Assembly: GCA_001788295.1 (NCBI GenBank)
Contig: MGBO01000007.1
Coordinates: 78,263-126,138, forward strand
Length of the DNA stretch: 47,876 nt
Reading direction: 5' to 3'
Source of the DNA: Candidatus Roizmanbacteria bacterium RIFOXYC1_FULL_41_16
GTDB taxonomy: Bacteria; Patescibacteriota; Microgenomatia; UBA1406
Of the stretch, positions 1 through 8,212 are shown piece after piece. The translations under genes and the position numbers were made by a program. The notes under the pieces were generated by a model, which searched no databases, had not been told where the DNA came from, and saw only the letters and a program-made list of their open reading frames with translations. Every line of letters begins with the position of its first letter. Position 1 is the first letter of the stretch.

Positions 1-393
1 TTTATGATCACTGACTTTATCAACGGTTCGGACTTTTTGAGCACCGAACAGATTCGGGAAATTGTCGGGTCCAAAGAAATCGAGATCGGCGCCCATACCG
101 TCCATCATGTTTCCCTTGCCTATGAATCAGCCCAAACGCTTAAATTCCAAGTTGAGCAAAGCAAAAAGACTTTGGAAAAAGATTTTGGTCTTGAGGTTGT
201 CTCCTTTGCTTATCCCAATGGCGCTTTGGATTTGGCCGCCATGCAGGCAGTCGAGGACGCTGGCTATTGGACCGCCGTGTCAACCGTTCTTGGCACCAAT
301 GTGAACAAAGGAAACCGCTTTGCTCTTTATCGTCTTCGGCCCGGTCGACTGATTGGGGAGAATTTGCTCGAACGCCTAAGGGAAGTTAATTGA
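1..393 (+). CDS. Polysaccharide deacetylase family protein, C-terminal part (5' truncated by window)
   Basis: ORF open to the window edge; FAYPNGALDLAAMQAVEDAGYWTAVST...RLRPGRL resembles the C-terminal part of NodB-type deacetylases. Confidence 0.75.
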   Translation, partial: FMITDFINGSDFLSTEQIREIVGSKEIEIGAHTVHHVSLAYESAQTLKFQVEQSKKTLEKDFGLEVVSFAYPNGALDLAAMQAVEDAGYWTAVSTVLGTNVNKGNRFALYRLRPGRLIGENLLERLREVN

Positions 394-455
394 TTATAAA
401 TTACTTAAATTCTATTAAATTTGTATACTGAAATCATTACTAATTAATTTTTATT

Positions 456-995
456 ATGGAAAATCAAGTTGAAAGCCCAAACAAAACTTATAAAACCTTG
501 TTTTACGTGTTAATCACGATTTTACTAATGGTTGGTTCTTTTGCCATTGGAATGTTGTGCCAGAAGACTTTAAGTCCGAAAAAAGCCGACGATAAGATTA
601 AAACCGAAGTTAAAGCTGGGCCAAGTGTTAAACCAAGTGTCACGACCAAAGTCGAAACTACTCCAAAAGTTGAACCGACAACTTCGGGCTTGTCGGCTCA
701 AGAAGAAGAACTGCCGGCAATCAGAGCGGCAATGGCGGCTAAATACAATAAACAAACCAGTGAGGTCGATCTCACTATTTCCAAGTTCGAACCCGGTTTT
801 GCCCAAGGCGGCGTGCAGTTTAGCGGTGAAATGGGTGGCGGCTGGTTTTTGGCAGCCGAAGTTGGTGGTCAGTGGGTCATTGTGGACGACGGCAACGGCA
901 CTATTTCCTGTGACATAATCGCACCCTATAATTTCCCGACGACCATTGTTTCAGAATGCTGGGACGAGACCAGTCAGGATATTATCTATCGTTAA
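456..995 (+). CDS. Hypothetical membrane-anchored protein (N-terminal TM, Lys/Thr/Pro linker, small C-terminal domain)
   Basis: 179 aa ORF; TM segment TLFYVLITILLMVGSFAIGML. Confidence 0.6.
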   Translation: MENQVESPNKTYKTLFYVLITILLMVGSFAIGMLCQKTLSPKKADDKIKTEVKAGPSVKPSVTTKVETTPKVEPTTSGLSAQEEELPAIRAAMAAKYNKQTSEVDLTISKFEPGFAQGGVQFSGEMGGGWFLAAEVGGQWVIVDDGNGTISCDIIAPYNFPTTIVSECWDETSQDIIYR

Positions 996-1133
996 ACTAA
1001 GTGCTCGTTTTTGAAAAAATTCGAACGCATTTCAAACAAAATTGTTAAAGTGTTAGCTCGCCTCGCTCTGCTCGCCTCGTTACTCCAACGCGTCGCCCCC
1101 ACCCGCCGCGTTTCCGAAAAAGTCGGTTCGAAA

Positions 1134-1151
1134 TCCGCCTGTTAAGGCGGA
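1134..1151. terminator. Hairpin TCCGCCT-gtta-AGGCGGA followed by A-rich sequence (possible terminator on minus strand or repeat element)
   Basis: Perfect 7-bp inverted repeat read directly. Confidence 0.35.
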
Positions 1152-1290
1152 AAAAGAAAATGTGCAATTTTTTTAATGTTCTAGTTCTCTGTTTAACAAC
1201 TTAAATGGCCACTAAAAAAGCAATCGATTAAGTTGAAAGCAAATAAAGTATGGCAGAACTACCAGGTTATAAAAGTGATAAAATCACAAT

Positions 1291-1660
1291 ATGAATAATA
1301 ACGAGTATTTGAATGAAATTACTGGACCTAATTTAGTTACGCTCAATTTCCCACCGGCACGCAATAAATATAAAAATATGGTAGCTACTGCACTTTCTGC
1401 CATTCAAGTAGGCGACATTCGCTTTTTCCCTGTGGACCAACTTGTTTTTGGCAAAAATCAATCTTTTAGCGGAAAGTGGTCGGCTAGATTTAAATAGATG
1501 GCATGTCATTTCTACAGGAGAAGGTTCTGTTGTCGTTAGTCAGGAATTTTTAGATATACAAAATAATTTCTCTCAACTTGAAATTAATTCGTCAATTTCA
1601 TGGGATAGCGAAAAATGTTTAAATTTATTGAAAAAATATTTGCATTCTTTTATATTCTAA
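1291..1660 (+). pseudogene. Possible frameshifted small gene (ORFs 1291-1497 and 1442-1660)
   Basis: Two adjacent overlapping ORFs in different frames whose sequences look continuous across the overlap. Confidence 0.3.
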
Positions 1661-1867
1661 CAATTTAGCTCTTGATAACCGAAACAAATTAGACGTTATA
1701 AAAAAATAAAATTACAAAATGACTAATTATTTACAAATAATAAATTTACTCGCTAATGAATTACTCATAGATTTTAACAAAAGACTAGAACTCTATTTAT
1801 TATGAAGACTATTAAGGTTTGATTACTAAGATGATTCAGGAATCAAGATTGAGCTAAGGTAAAAAAA

Positions 1868-2278
1868 TTACTTTTTTCCAATTCCCTGAGAAAATCTGAG
1901 TAAATATCCACTTGGATCCATAACAAGAATTTCTCGACATCCGTGTAAGGTTTTTTTTACTTTATAATAACTGTCTTTTATCCCTTTTTTCAATGGATAG
2001 TTATTTTGTGCAAGAGTATCAATTATTTTTTGAACATTATCTGTCTCTATTTGAAAGTTAATCCCCCTTCCATAAGGATATTCGGGTTTACCATTATGCC
2101 ATTCTTCATCATTGTCGTCTTGTTGGATCATTAATTGACTACCTTGATAAGATAGAAAGGCAAATAATGGATCTTTTCTTTCATACTCGAGTTTAAAACC
2201 TGGTATATTTGTATAAAAATACAGACTCTTATGAAAGTCGATAACGTAAAGCTCCGGAAGAATATTATTAAATCTCAT
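1868..2278 (-). CDS. VOC (glyoxalase/bleomycin resistance/dioxygenase) superfamily protein
   Basis: LPELYVIDFHKSLYFYTNIPGFKLEYER...INFQIETDNVQKIID...VMDPSGYLLRFSQ pattern. Confidence 0.85.
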   Translation of the reverse strand: MRFNNILPELYVIDFHKSLYFYTNIPGFKLEYERKDPLFAFLSYQGSQLMIQQDDNDEEWHNGKPEYPYGRGINFQIETDNVQKIIDTLAQNNYPLKKGIKDSYYKVKKTLHGCREILVMDPSGYLLRFSQGIGKK

Positions 2279-2454
2279 TTAATTAATTCTAATAATTAAT
2301 AATATAGAATTTTATAATTGCAATTCAATACTCCAAGATACGGAGCATGTAGGTCTGGAACCCCAACGTCCTGATAACTGAGACAAATGAAACGATATAA
2401 AAAGTTAAACAAAGTTCTTTTTTTATTTAGATCAATTGTTATTATAGGATATTT

Positions 2455-4074
2455 ATGCTATGCTATATAGACTTTTATAGTGGTCAAGATATGTTAATGC
2501 AAACAAAGCCAAACAAAACGCCCTATAGTCCCTATCTTTATACCACTACCAACCAATTTCATATAAAAACTCTGTATTTTTTTCGCATTCTTACTTGGCT
2601 CATGGTGGTTGCGGGATATGCGATGTTTTTTAGTCATTATCCACTGTATTGGCTGTTATTTGCCCCTATTATTATCTTTTTTACAATCTATTATATTTTA
2701 AGTTATGCTATTAACCTTTTTTACCAAAAGTTTGATGTTAAACAACATAATAAAGTAAAACGACAATTTTGGAAAAAATTAGGCATTCAACCTTCAATAG
2801 ATATATATTTACCCGTATGTGGCGAGAGCATTAGCATGATAAAAAAAACTTTTATAGCCGCCAAGGCCATTAATTACAAAAATAAACAAATATATATTCT
2901 TGATGATAAAGGAAACGTTGACGTTAAAGCGCTTGCTAATAGGCTTAAAATAAATTATTTATCGCGTCCGAATAAAGGAGAAATGAAAAAAGCAGGTAAT
3001 TTAAAATATGCTTTTGCACATACACACGGAGACTTTTTTGTGGTATTTGATGCTGATTTTGTCGCCCACTCTGATTTTATTACCGAGCTACTGCCATACA
3101 TGAGTGATGAAAAAATTGGTATCGTACAAACTCCGCAACATTTTCTAGCTACTAACGAATTACACACTAAAAGCCCGCTTGAGTTTGGCGCCGCAGGTGT
3201 ACAGGAAGATTTTTATCGAGTAATCCAGGTGGCGCGAAATCGATTTGGTAGTTCAATCTGTGTGGGAACAAACGCTATTTATCGCCGCTTGGCTATAGCA
3301 AAAATAGGTGGGCCGTATCAAATTGAACATAGTGAGGATGTTCATACAGGCTTTGCTCTAATAGAAAATGGCTATGCGATTAAATATATCCCTCTCATTT
3401 TCGCTTATGGTATTTGCCCCAACAACTTGCTTTCATATTTTCACCAGCAGCACCGATGGTGTAGTGGCACAATGAGTTTATTTCTGTCTGGCAAACTATT
3501 TTCATACAAACTCACCCTCGCTCAAAAACTATGCTACATAACTGGACTCCTATACTATATCAGTCATCCACTAGGACTTATTATGTCGTTCCAAATTTTC
3601 ACAGTGGTATTGTTTCATCCTGAATGGCTGATATTTGCTCACCTTTTACCTTTTGTTCCATTTTTAGTGTACACACGACTTGTCCTACCTCTCACCAAAC
3701 TCACGCGACCCAAAGTTGGAAGTTATCTAGCATATGCTGCTGTAACATATAACTATACTTATGCTGTATTTTCGAACATATTTGGTATTAAGCTGAGCTG
3801 GGTACCAACAAACGGAACTAATTTGAATGTATCTCAAGACTTTCTGAGGCTCGTCTTATTAAATAAAATATATTTGTTGACGTATACAGTGCTCGTCGTA
3901 TTGATACTTGCCGTAACCTTGTATCGTTCTATGTATCAGGCATTGAGTATCACACCGTTTAATATAATCTTGTACATATGCATATTTGCATGGGTAGGAT
4001 ATAATATATTTCTTCATACAATTTTTTACCGTCATGCATTGAAATTTGTAACCTTGAAGTCGAATAACCTGTAA
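2455..4074 (+). CDS. Cellulose synthase-like membrane glycosyltransferase (GT2, BcsA-like, no PilZ domain seen)
   Basis: DDKGN, VFDADFV (DxD), HSEDVHTG, QQHRWCSG (QxxRW) motifs and multiple TM segments. Confidence 0.85.
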   Translation: MLCYIDFYSGQDMLMQTKPNKTPYSPYLYTTTNQFHIKTLYFFRILTWLMVVAGYAMFFSHYPLYWLLFAPIIIFFTIYYILSYAINLFYQKFDVKQHNKVKRQFWKKLGIQPSIDIYLPVCGESISMIKKTFIAAKAINYKNKQIYILDDKGNVDVKALANRLKINYLSRPNKGEMKKAGNLKYAFAHTHGDFFVVFDADFVAHSDFITELLPYMSDEKIGIVQTPQHFLATNELHTKSPLEFGAAGVQEDFYRVIQVARNRFGSSICVGTNAIYRRLAIAKIGGPYQIEHSEDVHTGFALIENGYAIKYIPLIFAYGICPNNLLSYFHQQHRWCSGTMSLFLSGKLFSYKLTLAQKLCYITGLLYYISHPLGLIMSFQIFTVVLFHPEWLIFAHLLPFVPFLVYTRLVLPLTKLTRPKVGSYLAYAAVTYNYTYAVFSNIFGIKLSWVPTNGTNLNVSQDFLRLVLLNKIYLLTYTVLVVLILAVTLYRSMYQALSITPFNIILYICIFAWVGYNIFLHTIFYRHALKFVTLKSNNL

Positions 4075-4123
4075 AAAATAGATATTGGTATGTTTTATCA
4101 AAACACGCTGAAAAATCTACTGC

Positions 4124-4586
4124 TGACCGGTACCCTGCATACTAGATATAGTTTTCTAAGAAAATATTAGCAGTTTATCTCTAAAACTATGACTTGTATC
4201 TCAAAAGAGATTAAAGATGGGGTTTTAATTAAAGTAAAAACTGGTAAGAAGGTAATAACTCTTTCCAAACAATATTGGATCAGTGAGAAAATTATACATA
4301 ACTGGCTAAAATTAGGGACGGAAGACAGGATATCAATGAGTAAGAAAGCTTCTCCTTGGGAAAATGCTTATCAAGAGAGTTTTTACTACAACTTTAGAAC
4401 TGACTTAGGATTGGAATTTGACCGCTTTATTGGAGTTGGAGAACTTGTCGAAGCTATTTCCCAAACAATTCATTACTACAACCAACAAAGAATCCACACT
4501 TCTCTCAAGATGTCACCTGCTAAATACAGACTTTATCAGGAGCAAAAAGTCTTAGAAAAAGTTGTCGAAAAAATGGGTACTTGACA
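4124..4586 (+). mobile_element. IS3-family-like internal deletion derivative with imperfect terminal inverted repeats
   Basis: TGACCGGTACCC at 4124-4135 and GGGTACTTGACA at 4575-4586 (reverse complement TGTCAAGTACCC; 9/12 match) bracket the transposase-derived ORF. Confidence 0.5.
4189..4584 (+). pseudogene. Truncated/fused IS3 transposase: OrfA-like HTH N-terminus joined to C-terminal part of the OrfB integrase core
   Basis: N-term KEIKDGVLIKVKTGKKVITLSKQYWISEKIIHNWLK; C-term ENAYQESFYYNFRTDLG...HYYNQQRIHTSLKMSPAKYR; the middle of the integrase core is missing. Confidence 0.75.
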
Positions 4587-4672
4587 CTAACGGAAATAAC
4601 GATAAGGGAAATAATATAAATAACGTTAAGAACGTTGAAGAATTATCTAAATTTGTATAATCATTCGAATAG

Positions 4673-5332
4673 TTAAGATATAGTTGGTGCCAATGTTTTG
4701 ATACTGTTGTCGGGATAAAATAATTTAGCCCTTTCCCCTATAACAATTAAATTATCCTTACATCGTATAACTCCTCCTGTTTCTGGAATAGCTAAAATAG
4801 GTGATTCTATAGTTGGACTGAGATCCATTATGAGTTGATTTTCTTCTGATAATCCTTTGTAATGGCAAAAAACAGAGAGTCCGTCAAGGAAGTTTAGTCC
4901 ATCATAAGACAATCTTGCGTTATTTCTAACTTCGGGTGCCGTACGTAAATCTTTTCCTAATATAATTGCACCAGCGCTACCTCCATATATTAGCCCACCC
5001 TCTCTAATATATCTGCTGATAAGCGACGTAAAACCTGTTTCTAAGAAATGATCCATTAATCTATTCGTATTTCCTCCTCCAATATATATACCTCCAATAG
5101 CTTGTAAATCTTGCATGGTAATCTTATTTAAATCTGTCCACATATTAACATTTGATCTTCCATTTACTACTCTATTAAACCATGTAAAACATTCACTATA
5201 AGGACGTGAAGTCATAGCGATTGGAATATAAGCAAGATTTCCTTTTAAATATTTAAAAAATTCATCATCAAAAGATGCGGATAAAGTTTCGTTACCTCCA
5301 CCACCAAGAAATATTTTAGTTTGTCTTTCCAT
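4673..5332 (-). CDS. Peptidase E-like (S51) / class I glutamine amidotransferase-like protein
   Basis: FLGGGGNE start, IYIGGGNTNRLMD, nucleophile-elbow-like GGSAGAIILG, CHYKG His. Confidence 0.75.
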   Translation of the reverse strand: MERQTKIFLGGGGNETLSASFDDEFFKYLKGNLAYIPIAMTSRPYSECFTWFNRVVNGRSNVNMWTDLNKITMQDLQAIGGIYIGGGNTNRLMDHFLETGFTSLISRYIREGGLIYGGSAGAIILGKDLRTAPEVRNNARLSYDGLNFLDGLSVFCHYKGLSEENQLIMDLSPTIESPILAIPETGGVIRCKDNLIVIGERAKLFYPDNSIKTLAPTIS

Positions 5333-6572
5333 GTTGATTTTTCATAAATTGAATCAAATCATCATCTAATATACCGTGCATTTGAGCATAAATAAGAGTT
5401 GTTTCAATAGGTTGTTTAATATTCAATGCATCAGGTAAATTAAACTGTTTTTTTAAAGCTAAATTAAGCCTTTTATTACGTTCTATACTTATAACTTGGG
5501 TAGTTGTTATTAAATCTAATGGAAATGATTGAAAATGACTCCACCATTCATAGTAATAATTCACCAATTCATCTTTGAAGGGTTGAGAAAAACTAAATGC
5601 AGTGTCAGCCAAATTCTTATATTTCGATCCTACATCCCTATGACCACTTTCTACTCCTGAAGCAGATAATAGCACCAGGGTACGATATGCATCTAACTGT
5701 TCAATCTGATCATTACTGACTTCAATTAATGGGTTAAAAACTCCAAAATATAACCTATTTTTTCTCGCCGCCCATGTTAGTCGTTCTAACCCAAAAGTAA
5801 TATCACTCATGGTCGCTGATGTTTGTGATTTAATTAAGGGAATGTTGATAAAAAAATTACTAACTCCTAGCTCCAAACCTTTATAAAATACCTTAATTAC
5901 ATCAGTATTAAATTCACCATTTCCCCAATTTGGACGATTTTCAATATGACGTAACGTTAAATCACCTGCAAATAAACCCACTTCTGATAATATTTCTATC
6001 CAATGTTCAAAATGAGACATATGATTTTCTAATGTAGCGTTAAATTGCTCCGTAGCTAATAGAGTAAATGATGTTGAAAATCCTTCTTTTTTTCCAACGA
6101 TTTTACGACCTTGCAATCTAATAACAGGTTGAATTGTATAAATAGGTAAACCTTGCAAAGGAGCCTCGATTTCTTCATGGATAAATGGATCAAATAATTG
6201 ACCAGCAGTACCGGTAAAGACTGTCGTACTATTGTCTCTTACTATGGGTAAAGGTTGACAATATTGAAAATCTGGATCTACAACTTCGTGAAATTTGTCT
6301 GCAATATCAAAAATAGATGGTGGATTTTTTCTTTTTTCTCCAATAAACTCATATCCATTACATTTTTCATCACCACAAATTGCTTTTTGACCCTTAGTTA
6401 AAAATAAAGTATGACAGCACTCACAGCTTGCCGAATGCCATCCTTTACTCGACAAATACTCCGAAACCACTGAATGAACTTGTGCTACACGCTGTTCACC
6501 TATGCCATTGATTTTTCTTTCATTGAAACCAGAACTATCAAAAGAAATTTTACCCTGCAATGATTCACTCAT
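5316..6572 (-). CDS. Alanyl-tRNA synthetase-like class II catalytic-core protein (archaeal type, lacks tRNA-binding/editing/C-Ala regions)
   Basis: N-terminal Cys-rich segment CECC...CGDEKCNGYEFIGE, QPVIRLQG...STSFTLLATEQFNA, WGNGEFNTDVIKVFYKGLELG, FGLERLTWA resemble the archaeal AlaRS N-terminal half; only 418 aa. Confidence 0.75.
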   Translation of the reverse strand: MSESLQGKISFDSSGFNERKINGIGEQRVAQVHSVVSEYLSSKGWHSASCECCHTLFLTKGQKAICGDEKCNGYEFIGEKRKNPPSIFDIADKFHEVVDPDFQYCQPLPIVRDNSTTVFTGTAGQLFDPFIHEEIEAPLQGLPIYTIQPVIRLQGRKIVGKKEGFSTSFTLLATEQFNATLENHMSHFEHWIEILSEVGLFAGDLTLRHIENRPNWGNGEFNTDVIKVFYKGLELGVSNFFINIPLIKSQTSATMSDITFGLERLTWAARKNRLYFGVFNPLIEVSNDQIEQLDAYRTLVLLSASGVESGHRDVGSKYKNLADTAFSFSQPFKDELVNYYYEWWSHFQSFPLDLITTTQVISIERNKRLNLALKKQFNLPDALNIKQPIETTLIYAQMHGILDDDLIQFMKNQHGKTN

Positions 6573-6575
6573 ATA

Positions 6576-7805
6576 TTAATAAAGCCTGATTTTGTTTTGT
6601 AACAGTTCTTTTGTAATGTCAGGGATTGAATCTAATTCATGTTTCACAAGTTTTATTAGTTGTTTTAGATCTAGATTATTCGAGTCTAAACAAACAATTG
6701 TTTTCCAAGGACGGATTAAATCTGAACCACTTTGGCTTACTAGAAAAACCATTACGGGTTGACCTGTTTTATTAAATAAAGCATTAGCAATTTTATAAGC
6801 TGCAATATTGTATAGTTTTCCAACGTGGTATACTGGATTTTTACCACAAGCTCCTTCCATACTCATAGGTTGAAGCATAGGAATTAAACCATGTATCCGA
6901 TTTCCTCTTCCAACCAATCCTTCATCTCCGCTCTCAATAGATGAACCCGTTGCTGTCAAATATAATTCACCGGTATCATATTGATCTCTTGTATTAATAT
7001 TTAGATTAATTTCGCTTTTAGGAAAATTGTTCCTAATAATTTTAAACACTTCTTCACGAGAATTATCAATATTTTGCTTGTATTCTTGTAAAGAATATAC
7101 ATAATTGGCTATTTGGGGAAGACAGAAAGTAATGTCGATTTTTTTCAATATTCTTGATGCCATTATTTTAATATCTGATCCACACCATGGATGGTGCTTC
7201 TGATATTTTTTAGAATTTAACAAGCCCTCTATACTTAATACGGTTTTTTCTAATGTCGTTAATGGAGCGTAACTGCAACCTAAAGAAGTATCGTTAGAAA
7301 ATAATGATTTTAGTTCGGGAAGATCGTCAAGATCTCTTGGTTCAAACCAGAATTTCCTTTTTCCTTTCTCTGACTCTTTCTCCTCTGTTTTCCCAGGGCT
7401 ACTGGCGTTACTTAAGTTGAAATGTATTTTAAGATCTGTTTTTTTGACTAAATCAAAAAAATGTTCTTTAAAAAAAGCATAAACAGTATCGGTTATCAAA
7501 TCCATGTAGGGAATACTAGTATCCCCAAAAGAAGTAGATACGCGACCATTTATAAGAACTCGAATGGGGCTAGTAAGATATCCTTTTCCAAAACTAACAA
7601 ATGCTTTTCCTCCCAATAAGCCTACTTTGTCAAAGTTGTGATGAAGAATTGCTCCATGATGAGATAGGGTATAATTTGAATATGATCGAGATAGAGATTC
7701 GGCTAAAGCGTCGGCGAGAGTATCTGGGTGCCCAATTCCTTTTCTTTCAATTAATTCAAAATCTCTTTGAATTACTGGATTAGGAAAAAAATTAATAGAA
7801 CTCAT
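6576..7805 (-). CDS. Archaeal-type S-adenosylmethionine synthetase (MAT)
   Basis: IERKGIGHPDTLADALAESLSR, GAILHHNFDKVGLLGGKA, NDTSLGCSYAPLTTLE, YLTATGSSIESGDEGLVGRGNRIHGLI, QPMSMEGACGKNPVYHVGKLYN. Confidence 0.9.
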   Translation of the reverse strand: MSSINFFPNPVIQRDFELIERKGIGHPDTLADALAESLSRSYSNYTLSHHGAILHHNFDKVGLLGGKAFVSFGKGYLTSPIRVLINGRVSTSFGDTSIPYMDLITDTVYAFFKEHFFDLVKKTDLKIHFNLSNASSPGKTEEKESEKGKRKFWFEPRDLDDLPELKSLFSNDTSLGCSYAPLTTLEKTVLSIEGLLNSKKYQKHHPWCGSDIKIMASRILKKIDITFCLPQIANYVYSLQEYKQNIDNSREEVFKIIRNNFPKSEINLNINTRDQYDTGELYLTATGSSIESGDEGLVGRGNRIHGLIPMLQPMSMEGACGKNPVYHVGKLYNIAAYKIANALFNKTGQPVMVFLVSQSGSDLIRPWKTIVCLDSNNLDLKQLIKLVKHELDSIPDITKELLQNKIRLY

Positions 7806-7920
7806 ATATTTATTAATAAATATAAGTCTAAATTATATCATCTTGAGGCGACAAATTCAACGCTGACAGCAGATTAATCTCAAAAATAAGTTTATGTCGT
7901 TGGCCAAGAGTAATAACTAG

Positions 7921-8184
7921 CTCATAACCAATGAAGAATATATTCGCGATAAAAAGAAAATTGAAGATGAAATAATAGAACTAGAAAAAAGATTAAACAC
8001 AGTTGATAACAAAATCGAAAAAGCAAATGATCGAACCTACAAAAGAGAATTGTACAACGCTTTCTTGTGCTTCCTCGTTTCTTCAATTTCTCTTACTGTG
8101 CGCCTTCGGTGTCTTCTTTCGAACTCAATAATAGATGAGTTTATCAAATCTATGAGTGATTTTGCTAACTACTCGGCAATTTGA
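7921..8184 (+). pseudogene. Open-frame remnant without a good start codon (coiled-coil segment), possible relic of the upstream part of the NACHT-like gene
   Basis: Continuous frame from after TAG (7918-7920) to TGA (8182-8184): NEEYIRDKKKIEDEIIELEKRLNTVDNKIEKANDRTYKRELYNAFLCF...; no early ATG. Confidence 0.3.
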
Positions 8185-8212
8185 TACTATGGTCTATATT
8201 TGACAAGCTAGA

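Noticed and set aside
1050-1110. CG-rich repetitive-looking stretch (tcgcctcgctctgctcgcctcg) as a CRISPR or tandem repeat
   Set aside because: Only short partial similarity between adjacent words, no regularly spaced repeats or spacers.
1120-1140. gtcggttcgaaatccgcc as an att copy of the tRNA-Glu 3' end
   Set aside because: Only the generic TTCGAA T-loop-like word matches; there is no extended identity with the tRNA 3' end.
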